From Cryobacterium lactosi (GTDB lineage Bacteria > Actinomycetota > Actinomycetes > Actinomycetales > Microbacteriaceae), in assembly GCF_004403945.1 (NCBI RefSeq), contig NZ_SOHM01000013.1:1-64000 (forward strand): a stretch of 64,000 nucleotides of DNA. Reading direction: 5' to 3'. Shown here piece by piece: positions 47,697 through 56,178 of the stretch (position 1 is the stretch's first letter; each line of letters begins with the position of its first letter). A program made the translations under genes and the position numbers. Below the pieces are notes generated by a model. That model saw nothing but the letters and a program-made list of their open reading frames with translations. It was not told where the DNA came from and searched no databases.

Positions 47697-48508
47697 GATA
47701 TCTCCGCCAAAACCCGGCCGACCTTCTGATGAGCGCTGCCGTGTCGGGACGCGATCTTGCCTTTTCTCCAGAGGAACTCCGGGAAGAGGCTATAGAAGCG
47801 AGTCATCGACGCGATTTCGCGCATCCACGGCCGCAACCGGAAGGTCTTTGTTTCCCGAGCCCAGCCGTGCACCCAGCGGAAGGCCCCGTCAAGAACTACG
47901 GTGTATCCCTCGCGCCATGCACGAACCCCGATCTCGCTGTCCTCGTAATAGAGGAAGAATTTCTCGTTCCATCCTTTGAGGGCCTGAATCGTCTGTGCGC
48001 TGCCGGCTACAACTGCGCCCATCACCCATACGACGTAACGTGCCTCGCCGGATGACGCGTAGATGTTGTAGGAATCCTCGATGCCAGGGGTAGTGCGAGT
48101 GCGATTCCTGATCTTGTTCGAGAGAGTCGGCATGCCCCGCCCATTGGCTTGAAGACTTCCATCCGGATTTACAAGTTGAGGGGCGACCAGACCACCGCGA
48201 ACGTCGATCATTCGCGCGAGTCCATCAAGGTCGTCGTACTCAACCGACACGTCGGGATTCACGAAGGCGATGTACTCCCCCGTGGCCAAGGCAAGAGCGC
48301 GGTTGTTGGCCGCGCCAAATCCAATGTTCTTTTCCAACGCTATGACGGAGGCTGCTCCCAGCGACTCTGCCGTTCCGACGCTTGAATCTGTTGACGCGTT
48401 GTCGACCACAATCCACTGCACGTTTTCTGGAGGTCGGGTGCCCCAAAACCTGCGCAGGGTCTCTGCGCTGTTCCAGGTGACGGTGATCAGGGTCCAGCGG
48501 GTATTCAC
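47693..48508 (-). CDS. Family 2 glycosyltransferase (WbbL/rhamnosyltransferase-like)
   Basis: A 271-residue GT2: TLITVTWNSAETLRRFWGTR, WIVVDNASTDSSVGTAESLG, EKNIGFGAANNRALALATG, FVNPDVSVEYDDL and FFLYYEDSEIGVRAWREGY. This series is typical of WbbL-like rhamnosyltransferases that act on a lipid-linked acceptor. The start is a GTG at 48508. It is first in a five-gene minus-strand run (three GT2, the Wzy-like protein, another GT2) joined by 4-base overlaps; the 209-base gap upstream should carry the promoter. Confidence 0.9.
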   Translation of the reverse strand: MNTRWTLITVTWNSAETLRRFWGTRPPENVQWIVVDNASTDSSVGTAESLGAASVIALEKNIGFGAANNRALALATGEYIAFVNPDVSVEYDDLDGLARMIDVRGGLVAPQLVNPDGSLQANGRGMPTLSNKIRNRTRTTPGIEDSYNIYASSGEARYVVWVMGAVVAGSAQTIQALKGWNEKFFLYYEDSEIGVRAWREGYTVVLDGAFRWVHGWARETKTFRLRPWMREIASMTRFYSLFPEFLWRKGKIASRHGSAHQKVGRVLAEIS

Positions 48509-48717
48509 GGAATTCGAACTCCAAGTGTCGGGAAACTACGGGCGACCGCAGACGAGGATCGCAGCGAGGGTCGCGCGCGCACTATAACTGCCCCGCAGAA
48601 CTGGAGACTCCCCGTTTTGTATCGTAGCGGATGGTCGGATTCCAATTCGCCCGCGGCACGGGGGCCTGATCAGCAGCTATTTACTTTGGGACGCGGAAGC
48701 TAGGCGCTCTATCTGGT

Positions 48718-50874
48718 CTAGCCCGCAGCAGCCGCCAAGTTGATGGACCCCGCTACGTAGACGGGAGTCCCCGTTAGTTCTAGGGTCACCATGCCCTTGA
48801 CCGAGTCAACGACAGTGCTTCCGCCGTCCAAGGAAGTCACCGTGACCGGCTTCTTGCTCGCCAATGTGACGGTCGAGCTTTCGGCCGTCGTCCAAATCAC
48901 ACGCGTGGCATCCTTCTTCTCGCCGAATACGTAGGAGCTGACGTTCTCTCCGGCGTCTTCCTGGACGGTGAACTTCTTGCCCTGCAGCTGCTGGGCGATT
49001 TGCGCCTGCCCCACCGCAGCCAGCTTGGGCACGAAGGCAGTCGGCACGAACGATGTGGACGCCTCGAACAGTCCGAAGTTCGATTCGATGTCGCCGTCCA
49101 TCAGGCTTGAGTCGGCAGCTTCGTAGGAGTAGAAGCGTTCAACACCGTGACCAAAAGACAAAGCCATGACTCGAACGAGATAATCCGCCTGGCTCTGGTC
49201 GCTAACCCAGCCTTCCTTGGTAGCCCATCCCATTTCTGTCAACCAGATCGGCTTGGACTCACCATTGTTGGCGGTCAAGATCATCTGCTGAATCGTGTCG
49301 AGGTCCGCGGCCAGTTTCTCAGGGGCCCCGGGCTGGACATACGGGTGTGCGCTCACTGCGTCGACGTAGTTCAGACCGCCCAGGTCGAAGAACTTCTGCA
49401 GCCATTCGAGCTTAAAGCCCATTCCGGCATTCCCCGGGCCCACCACGGTGGTCTCGGGATCCACGGATTTCACGTAGTCGGACGTGACCGACAACATGTC
49501 CATGTAGCACTCAGGGGTGGGGCCGCAGACTCCGTTATTAAAGGTGTGGTCGAACTCGTTGTAAACCTCTACATCTTTGCCCACGTTTGGAAACTTGTTC
49601 AGAAGGTCGTTTGTGAAGTTCGCGTAGGCCTGAAGGCCCTCCGGAGTGCTCGGTGTGAGACCGTCGTCATAGAGCGGGTTGGAGTACACCGGCAGCTGTA
49701 GCGCCTCGATGCCGGCCTTCGCGTACTCCTCCATCGCATTTTCGATCACGGCCTCGTAGTCGTAGACACCAGGTGCGCTTTCGGTCGCCCACCAGCCGAC
49801 GTCCGCGCGAACGTGCCCGACCCCGATGTCCGCGAGAGTTCCAATGAGGTTGTCGATGCGTTTCTCACCGCCGTGGAAATGAAGGTGGGTGCCAAACGCA
49901 GAGGATGAGGCGACGCCCTCATAGGGTTCGATTACTCCGAAAGTCGTGGACCGATCTTGTGGTCCGCTCTCGAGAGCTGCGGTCAAATTGAGTTGGTAGA
50001 ACCCGAGCGGCAGCTCAGTCAAGTCAATGGAGGTGTAATGGTCCTTCAACTTCTGGGTGCCGTCGGCCACGGCCGCACCGAGCTCATCAACAATCGACCA
50101 AGTGATGTCACCGGTAGGAAACTGCCGCGAGCCAACACTCAATCGGGCTTCTCCTTGCGCAAGCATGAGCGACTTGTTTGCGAGGGCAACCTGACCTGAA
50201 TGAGATTCCAGATCCGAATTCATGATCTGCGCAACCGCACTGCCGTTGCCGGTCGCCACGAAGGAATCAACAAGGGCGGAGCCCGCCTGGCCGACCGCAG
50301 TGACCATGATGTTCATCTTCGCGCTGTCCGTTGGAGAGACGTAGTCAAGCGACATCTGGGTCCAGTCATACGTGCCTGCGGGGAGTGACACGAAGGTCGT
50401 ATGCCCCACCGAGGGGCCGAGACGCACCTGAATCGCGTTCTCACCGACGTCCGTGCCCTTAGCCCAAAACGAAAGTGTGTAATTGCCGCCGCGTTCGACG
50501 CTGATCGATTGCTGCAGTCTGGGCGGATCAGACTCAGACTGAGGGCCAGCACTGCGGATTTCTAAGGCAGACTGGCCACCCTGGGCCGTGGAAGAGCCAA
50601 GGAACTCAGCGCTATCCGATGGCGTGAGCGGGGTCCACCAGTCAAAGTCATCGGAGGCAGGCAGTTGCTCGATTGCGGGCGCTGCCACTGGAGCGGGGAC
50701 GGGCTTTGCGGGGTAATCCACACGCGCTGTCTCTGTCGACGCCCAAGGTTGCGCAATCACAACTGCGCCGAGCGCCACGACCAGGGCCGCGGCGATGCCG
50801 ACTATCCACCACGTGCGACGCTTCAACGATGGAACTTTCGGGCGTCGAGGCGTGGCTGACTTCTCGGTCATCAT
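48718..50874 (-). CDS. Membrane-anchored clan GH-A glycoside hydrolase (GH39/GH5-like) with carbohydrate-binding-like domain
   Basis: A 718-residue protein. A basic start and one helix (residues ~21-42) anchor it; residues ~70-210 look like a beta-sandwich carbohydrate-binding domain (GGNYTLSFWAKGTDVGENA); a TIM barrel covers ~320-620. Glu440 in VEVYNEFDHTF (after a beta-4-type Asn-Glu) and Glu547 in PIWLTEMGWATKEG are the expected acid/base and nucleophile of clan GH-A retaining enzymes. ATG 50874 follows GGGGAG at 9 bases. Within a polymer-export cluster it may trim, release or edit the polysaccharide. The exact family needs a search. Confidence 0.82.
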   Translation of the reverse strand: MMTEKSATPRRPKVPSLKRRTWWIVGIAAALVVALGAVVIAQPWASTETARVDYPAKPVPAPVAAPAIEQLPASDDFDWWTPLTPSDSAEFLGSSTAQGGQSALEIRSAGPQSESDPPRLQQSISVERGGNYTLSFWAKGTDVGENAIQVRLGPSVGHTTFVSLPAGTYDWTQMSLDYVSPTDSAKMNIMVTAVGQAGSALVDSFVATGNGSAVAQIMNSDLESHSGQVALANKSLMLAQGEARLSVGSRQFPTGDITWSIVDELGAAVADGTQKLKDHYTSIDLTELPLGFYQLNLTAALESGPQDRSTTFGVIEPYEGVASSSAFGTHLHFHGGEKRIDNLIGTLADIGVGHVRADVGWWATESAPGVYDYEAVIENAMEEYAKAGIEALQLPVYSNPLYDDGLTPSTPEGLQAYANFTNDLLNKFPNVGKDVEVYNEFDHTFNNGVCGPTPECYMDMLSVTSDYVKSVDPETTVVGPGNAGMGFKLEWLQKFFDLGGLNYVDAVSAHPYVQPGAPEKLAADLDTIQQMILTANNGESKPIWLTEMGWATKEGWVSDQSQADYLVRVMALSFGHGVERFYSYEAADSSLMDGDIESNFGLFEASTSFVPTAFVPKLAAVGQAQIAQQLQGKKFTVQEDAGENVSSYVFGEKKDATRVIWTTAESSTVTLASKKPVTVTSLDGGSTVVDSVKGMVTLELTGTPVYVAGSINLAAAAG

Positions 50875-50964
50875 CGATTAAGGCTCCCCTAAACGGGCGT
50901 AAGTGCGGTGGTTGCCGAGATATCGGAACCAGCTGATCGCTCCCCCATGTGAGCCCCTGCGGTT

Positions 50965-51366
50965 CTAGCCTAGGCCACGCACAGTAAGCCTCCGTCGACG
51001 CCCCGGTATTGCCCAATTGACCGGTGCAATTGCTAGACCGAAGCCAGCGAAAACGCCCAAGCCCAGTGATCCTACTCTCGCGCGAGAGTGCGACTCTGGC
51101 TATGGCGCGCCGAGAGCCCTCCACTTGTTCAGACCGCTCAGCCCGAGAACCAACCCAGCTGGAGTCAAGGAGGTTGGGTAGTATCTGACCCACGGAGCGC
51201 AAGCGGGCCACGGGGAGCAGACCAGAATCCCACAGCCAGGATCCCCAGCTTGTGCCGAAAACGATGTGGGAATTGATTCCTCCGCGAAACGCGTAGAGGT
51301 CACAATTCCCATCCCGAGAACGTAAAACCAATCCACGAACGTGGTCCACCGGAGGAAGATGATTTA
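50965..51366 (-). pseudogene. Possible decayed C-terminal remnant of a polytopic membrane protein
   Basis: One frame of the 520-base gap between the glycosidase and the YfhO-type gene reads as membrane-protein-like sequence for 134 codons with a single in-frame TAG (51100-51102). Before the TAG is WTTFVDWFYVLGMGIVTSTR and later TPAGLVLGLSGLNKWRAL; after it is VGSLGLGVFAGFGLAIAPVN and a basic end GRRRRLTVRGLG, a typical C-terminal helix and tail. No start with a ribosome-binding site is visible. I do not recognise the family. A chance open frame is possible. Confidence 0.35.
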
Positions 51367-51394
51367 GGACCCAATGCGGAGACGCAGGTTCCTT

Positions 51395-53575
51395 CTACTC
51401 AGTGGTGGTCGCGGCTTTCCGAATCTTCCGTCGATTCGAACCGTCTCGGAAATATTGCAGGGATCCCCCAACCGCCGCCACAATGAGGCCAGCCGCGAAG
51501 ATCAACCAGCCCTCGGCACGGCCCCTCTCCTTGTACTCGACCCGAAGATCATAGTCGCCCGCCGGCAACATCGTCTGGATCAGTCCGCTGACGCTGCGGT
51601 CTGCTTCAAGAACCGCACAATCATCTTCAGCGCATGCGGTGACAATCCAACCCGGGTAGTAAGCCTCGTTGAGGACGGCCGCGGTCGAAGTTGGACTAGA
51701 CACCCGATAAGTTAGGTCTCCAGGCGTATAGGTGATGGGTGTTGTATCTGCTGGGCCGCATTCCGCAGCACGCGCACAAGCGCCCATGGATGCTGGCGTG
51801 ACATTTCCAGAAAGAACGAGCCCCGGCGCTGCCATGAAGGCGGCAACAGATTTCCCAGTGGCAGGGTCTAAGAGAGCTGTGGCGATTTGCGTGGATGTCT
51901 CAGAGCTTTTGATGTTCACGTATCCACCTATTGCATCCCTTTCGGCGTAGTAGTTGCCGTTCCAAGCAGGACTAAATAGCACGCCAGCGTCGAACTCTTC
52001 GGGCAAGCTAATTCGGGCCGGGCGCTGAACGACGACACCAGCAGATGGGCGCAGCGCCAAAAGTTCGTCGACCGTCGCACCATAGGTTGCACGCTCGGTC
52101 GCGGTTCTAGGCGTACTCCAAGGAACCGTCGTTGTGAACGCCCAGACGCATCCTGAGACCACAGTAAGGGCGAGCATCCCAGTGAGGAACGCAGCCGGCC
52201 GGCGGCCTTTCCCCCTTAGACGCCACATCGCTACTGCGACAAGCACCACTAGAAGAACCACGAAGCCCGGCAACCAGTCCAGCCGAGTGAACGCTCCTTC
52301 CTTGCGCAGAGAAAACAGCGCGATGGCAATCCCAACTGCCACACCGAACCGTGTCCAGAATGCTCTGACAGGGAGAGGAACTCCACAGGCCAATCTGTTT
52401 GCGCCTGAGGCAGCAAGCAGAACACTCGCCAACACGATGAAAACCTTGAAGTCACTCATACCGAAACGACTAAAACCGAGGCCGGGGAGCGTTTGCGCGG
52501 CAAGGAACCAGGGGAAGAAGGGCATGCCGAGCACTAGAGAGGGCACTCCGATGGCGAGCGCGGCTTTGGATGCGCGATCCCTGAAATTGGCGAAGCACGC
52601 TAGTACCAGAACCGTTGCCGGCACGAAGAGGCTGTTCATCGTCAATTCGTTCGGGCCCTCAAGGTGACCATATCCAAAGAGCAGTGTTCCGATTAGCGAT
52701 AAATCGAATCTCGACTCGTCCGGCAGCGCACCTACCGTCGTGCTTGAGAGAAGAAAGTACGGAACCAACTTCGGTGCGCAGAGAAGGATCGCGCCAAGAG
52801 CCGAGAGAGCCATCGGGAGGAGGTACGCGCGGAACGCCGGTCGTTCGACCAGTTGTGAGACTACGACCCAAACTATGCCGACGTAAACGGTGCTGAAGAG
52901 CATGCCTGGGTACATACCGATGGCGGCTTGCCACAAAATCAAAGTGGCCAGCGGCACCGCCCAAACGTTTCGCCAGGGCCAGCGTGACGACATAACCAAG
53001 AGAATCCAAGGAACGAGCGCATATCCGCGCGCGATATCGACGTGTTGGGCGTTACTCAGATACCCAACGGCGAAAAACCCGGAGACGCCAGCCAATGCAG
53101 CGACGCCGAATGGCAACCGCAATGATCGCACCAATGCGTATGTACCCACGCTGCCCAGTGCCACGTGGAGAGCCGCCACAATGGCTGCGGCCTGCAAGGT
53201 GAACGGACCGAAGAACGCAGCTACGCCGACGGGCAGATACCACGAACTGTCCTGGATGCTCAGTGCGGCCGGGTAGCCCGCCAGCGAATTCGGAACCCAT
53301 TCGCTTGGATTGAAGAAGGTTCCGTTCTCCCACCAGGCGAAAGCGCCAGTGCTGTAGCTGCCCAAGAAGTCCCAAGGGGGTATCGCAGCGCCGGTGAAGA
53401 ACCTCCCGAATACGATCGCCTCCAGTGACGCGATGATTGCGAACAGAATCGACAGCCGACGCACCTCGCGATGCACTCGAATCCAACGAAGAATTCGATT
53501 CTCGCCACCCCGTGGTGCAGTCACCGAAGTGGAAATATCGGTCTCCGCGGCCTCAGATCGAATCAGGGATTTCAC
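51395..53575 (-). CDS. YfhO-family GT-C type membrane glycosyltransferase
   Basis: A 726-residue protein with about 12 membrane helices. The N-terminal FFTGAAIPPWDFLGSYSTGA and the segment SWYLPVGVAAFFGPFTL resemble the large periplasmic loop with the catalytic acidic residue of GT-C enzymes, and NEAYYPGWIVTACAEDDCAV, then GLIQTMLPAGDYDLRVEYKE near the end is the signature C-terminal YfhO block. In Bacillus and Listeria, YfhO/GtlB-type proteins attach a sugar from a polyprenyl-phosphate carrier to an extracellular glycan. It lies downstream of the GtrA and DPM-like genes and is presumably the acceptor-side enzyme of that system. Confidence 0.82.
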   Translation of the reverse strand: MKSLIRSEAAETDISTSVTAPRGGENRILRWIRVHREVRRLSILFAIIASLEAIVFGRFFTGAAIPPWDFLGSYSTGAFAWWENGTFFNPSEWVPNSLAGYPAALSIQDSSWYLPVGVAAFFGPFTLQAAAIVAALHVALGSVGTYALVRSLRLPFGVAALAGVSGFFAVGYLSNAQHVDIARGYALVPWILLVMSSRWPWRNVWAVPLATLILWQAAIGMYPGMLFSTVYVGIVWVVVSQLVERPAFRAYLLPMALSALGAILLCAPKLVPYFLLSSTTVGALPDESRFDLSLIGTLLFGYGHLEGPNELTMNSLFVPATVLVLACFANFRDRASKAALAIGVPSLVLGMPFFPWFLAAQTLPGLGFSRFGMSDFKVFIVLASVLLAASGANRLACGVPLPVRAFWTRFGVAVGIAIALFSLRKEGAFTRLDWLPGFVVLLVVLVAVAMWRLRGKGRRPAAFLTGMLALTVVSGCVWAFTTTVPWSTPRTATERATYGATVDELLALRPSAGVVVQRPARISLPEEFDAGVLFSPAWNGNYYAERDAIGGYVNIKSSETSTQIATALLDPATGKSVAAFMAAPGLVLSGNVTPASMGACARAAECGPADTTPITYTPGDLTYRVSSPTSTAAVLNEAYYPGWIVTACAEDDCAVLEADRSVSGLIQTMLPAGDYDLRVEYKERGRAEGWLIFAAGLIVAAVGGSLQYFRDGSNRRKIRKAATTTE

Positions 53576-53910
53576 GAAAACTCCTTCTGCGTACTGCCGG
53601 TCTGCTGGATAGATGTAAGGACGTACCTTCGGTGCACGGCTTCAAAAAATCTCATGCCAAGGAGGCCGTCGTCATACGATCCAAGCGTTTCAGAGATAGA
53701 TCGGCATCGAGCCGATTTTGAGTTTGCGTGCGACGCTGACGTACTATCCAGTACAGCTCGTCGAGGGTGAGAATGACACGAGAAGGGCTCGGAGCCGCAG
53801 GACGTTGCGGTCACCAGCACATTGGCGGCGAATGGGGCAGCCGGTTGCATGACGATCTTCAGCGGGATTGCTCCAGAGCGCGACAGCTCACGCGAGGCAA
53901 CGTCGGCCAC
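53576..53910. other. 335-base gap with one coupled small open frame
   Basis: No recognised gene. On the minus strand one frame is open from a GTG at 53910 (next to the preceding gene's stop) to a TGA at 53572 that overlaps the YfhO-type ATG as ATGA. Its 112-residue product (containing SETLGSYDDGLLGMRFFEAV) matches no family I know, and the codon choice is not clearly coding. It may be a small unknown gene, a fragment, or chance. Confidence 0.3.
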
Positions 53911-54837
53911 CTACTGAGCCGCGATCAGAACCTGAAACTCGGAGTATGAGCGGATATAGTCACCTCCGTCATACGCGTGGGAAGCGAATACAGCTAAGAC
54001 GGCGTCGGCGGAATAGGCGTACTGGGTGCCCCAGGTCATCGCCGGCATATGAAGTCCGTGATCCGGGCTGTCAAGCAAGAATTCTTCCCGCGTTACACCG
54101 TCGTCTATGATCGCACGCACCGACCCAGAAAGACATACCAGGAACTGTTCACACACTCTGTGGGCATGCTCTCCGCGTACGTCGATCGAAGGGACGTCGA
54201 AGACAGTGAAGAACCGGCGCGGCACGAACGGAAGATCCGTGCCGAACTCAGCGACCATCAAGCTGCCCCGCATATCGGTCGCCTGTTTCAATGCGATCAG
54301 AGGCGTCTGCCACGTTGCATCAGGACGCACCACATTCTGAGCGCCGAGGCTCGACATGCGGCGGCCGGCCCCATCGGCGTATCCCGTGATTCTGGCTGGA
54401 TTGCCAACTACGATCGCAAACGGGGGAACGTCCCGTGTGACGACTGCGCCGGCTCCCACCATGGCTCGCTGACCGATGCGCACTCCAGGAAGAATCACGG
54501 CACCACCTCCGATTGAAGCGCCGCGTTCCACGACCGTGCGCGGAAATTCGCCCGGGTATTGTTTGCTCCGAGGAAAACGGTCATTGGTGAACGTTGCGTT
54601 CGGGCCGACGAACACGTCGTCATGTAGTTCGATCCCGTCCCATAGCTGAACCCCGGATTTCACCGTTACGCGGTCACCGATGACAACGTCGTTTTCGACG
54701 AAGACGTGGTCATTGACATTCACGTTCCTGCCGATCACCGCGCCCGGCAACACATGCGCAAATGCCCAGATTGTGGTGCCCGCGCCAACGCTCTCGGACT
54801 CGCAAATACCCTGCGGATGTACGAACGGTGCGGTCAT
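53911..54837 (-). CDS. Fused sugar N-acetyltransferase (FdtC-like) and dTDP-sugar 3,4-ketoisomerase (FdtA/QdtA-like)
   Basis: A 308-residue two-domain enzyme. Residues 1-~165 form a left-handed beta-helix acetyltransferase (hexapeptide repeats; [40 protein letters not shown]). Residues ~175-308 are a WxcM/FdtA cupin with [20 protein letters not shown] and [17 protein letters not shown], where the two His sit in the active site. FdtA isomerises dTDP-4-keto-6-deoxyglucose to the 3-keto sugar, and FdtC/WxcM-type domains acetylate the 3-amino product. The neighbouring aminotransferase supplies the middle step. ATG 54837 overlaps the gtrA-like stop. Fuc3NAc and Qui3NAc cannot be told apart by eye. 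Confidence 0.87.
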   Translation of the reverse strand: MTAPFVHPQGICESESVGAGTTIWAFAHVLPGAVIGRNVNVNDHVFVENDVVIGDRVTVKSGVQLWDGIELHDDVFVGPNATFTNDRFPRSKQYPGEFPRTVVERGASIGGGAVILPGVRIGQRAMVGAGAVVTRDVPPFAIVVGNPARITGYADGAGRRMSSLGAQNVVRPDATWQTPLIALKQATDMRGSLMVAEFGTDLPFVPRRFFTVFDVPSIDVRGEHAHRVCEQFLVCLSGSVRAIIDDGVTREEFLLDSPDHGLHMPAMTWGTQYAYSADAVLAVFASHAYDGGDYIRSYSEFQVLIAAQ

Positions 54838-55241
54838 GCGATGTCTACCTGACTTGGTTGAGAACGGGGGAAGATGAAGCGGCCGGCCACGAAACTCAGT
54901 GGCGCGGTTAGTAGAACGCTGGCACCGTTCACCCAAGGAGGCCCACCTGCGGCGCCCACCGCCCAGACAAAGGCGAGCCCACAAAGGTATATCGCCGCGT
55001 AAGCGCCCACATATGTTGCTGATCGACCGGCCGTCAGCTGAGACTTGAACACCCAACGCCCAGTGAGCAGCAGCGAGTAGACGATACCGAGCGCGAAAGC
55101 AATCGTGAAGGCCAGCGTCCCTGGCATGACGAAACTGAGAACGACCACAATGGCCGAGGTGATGAGCGTGTTGGTTCCGCCGACGAGCAAGAACCTGAAA
55201 ATGGGCCTGTGGTGCCAAGGCTCAGACGTTTGCATCGACAT
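54834..55241 (-). CDS. GtrA-family membrane protein (lipid-linked sugar flippase)
   Basis: A 135-residue protein with four membrane helices: [20 protein letters not shown], the [20 protein letters not shown] loop, then two more helices ending GRFIFPRSQ. GtrA/GtcA proteins are thought to flip polyprenyl-phosphate-linked sugars. The ATG at 55241 lies 4 bases after GGAGG and the ATG at 55235 lies 10 bases after; either fits. It overlaps the 3' end of the preceding GT2 gene by 20 bases and the next gene by ATGA. Confidence 0.88.
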   Translation of the reverse strand: MSMQTSEPWHHRPIFRFLLVGGTNTLITSAIVVVLSFVMPGTLAFTIAFALGIVYSLLLTGRWVFKSQLTAGRSATYVGAYAAIYLCGLAFVWAVGAAGGPPWVNGASVLLTAPLSFVAGRFIFPRSQPSQVDIA

Positions 55242-56178
55242 ATGACCTCCAGTGACTAGAGGTAACGGCATGTGGACGGCGCTTGGTGTTCTCGAATGTT
55301 CGCCACACGTAAGTTCCGACGATGCCCAACGCGACAAGAATGCTGAAGGTCGAGAACAGCATTACAAACATCAGGGGTGTGTATCCGGGCTCGGCAATGG
55401 CTCCAGCGAGATACGCGATCAGAACGACAAGCCCAATCACCAGCGTCAGGAATCCACCGAATGCCCCGACGGCGATGAGCAAAGTCAGTGGAAGGTCCGT
55501 GAAAGAGAAGACGCTGTCGAGCAGGTACCTGATCTTTTTTGAGATGGACCACCCGCTCTTACCGTGCTCCCGCTCCTGGCGTTCATACGGGATTTCCGCT
55601 CGTCGGAAACCAACCCAATACAACAGCCCGACCAAACTGGAATGGGATTCGTCCAGCGCGAGGATTTCCTCCATGACCGGACGACTGCAAGCGAAGATAT
55701 CAACTCCACCCGCTGGCATGCTCGGGAATACCCAGCGGCGATACAGCCGCCAGAAGGTCGCTGAAGACCAGCTGCTGATCGCGGGATCGTTTCGGCCTTC
55801 CCTTCGGCCAACGGCCACATCCGCCTCACCGTTCGCGAGAACTCGGAAGAAGTCGATAACCAGTTCCGGAGGCTCCTGCAGATCCGCTGCCATCACGGCG
55901 ATGAAGTCGCCGCGGGCATGCGCCATGCCGGTTCTGATGGCGGCGAAGGAGCCGAAGTTTCGAGAATGCTGGATGAGCTGGGAAGGTACGGAGTATCGAG
56001 GCAGCAGGCTAGCGAGGATCTCAAAGGAGTCATCCGGTGAACCGTCCACCACGAACACGGCTTCAACCTCGTTTTTTAGGACTCCGGAGATTCCCTCCAG
56101 TCGTTCCAATAGGGGGCGAATGCTTCCGGCGTTACCGTAAACCGGAATGACGATCGAAAACCGTGCCGACGGCGTCAT
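55222..56178 (-). CDS. Polyprenyl-phosphate glycosyltransferase (DPM/CsbB/GtrB-like GT2 with two C-terminal helices)
   Basis: A 318-residue GT2: FSIVIPVYGNAGSIRPLLER, VFVVDGSPDDSFEILASLL, the RNFGSFAAIRTGMAHARGD segment with AADLQEPPELV (DxD/DLQ) and EREHGKSGWSISKKIRYLLD, all standard for enzymes that load one sugar onto polyprenyl phosphate. Two helices (ALLIAVGAFGGFLTLVIG-type and VMLFSTFSILVALGIVGTYV) close the protein. It would prime the amino sugar made by its neighbours for flipping by the GtrA protein. The ATG at 56178 overlaps the aminotransferase stop. Confidence 0.9.
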   Translation of the reverse strand: MTPSARFSIVIPVYGNAGSIRPLLERLEGISGVLKNEVEAVFVVDGSPDDSFEILASLLPRYSVPSQLIQHSRNFGSFAAIRTGMAHARGDFIAVMAADLQEPPELVIDFFRVLANGEADVAVGRREGRNDPAISSWSSATFWRLYRRWVFPSMPAGGVDIFACSRPVMEEILALDESHSSLVGLLYWVGFRRAEIPYERQEREHGKSGWSISKKIRYLLDSVFSFTDLPLTLLIAVGAFGGFLTLVIGLVVLIAYLAGAIAEPGYTPLMFVMLFSTFSILVALGIVGTYVWRTFENTKRRPHAVTSSHWRSYVDANV

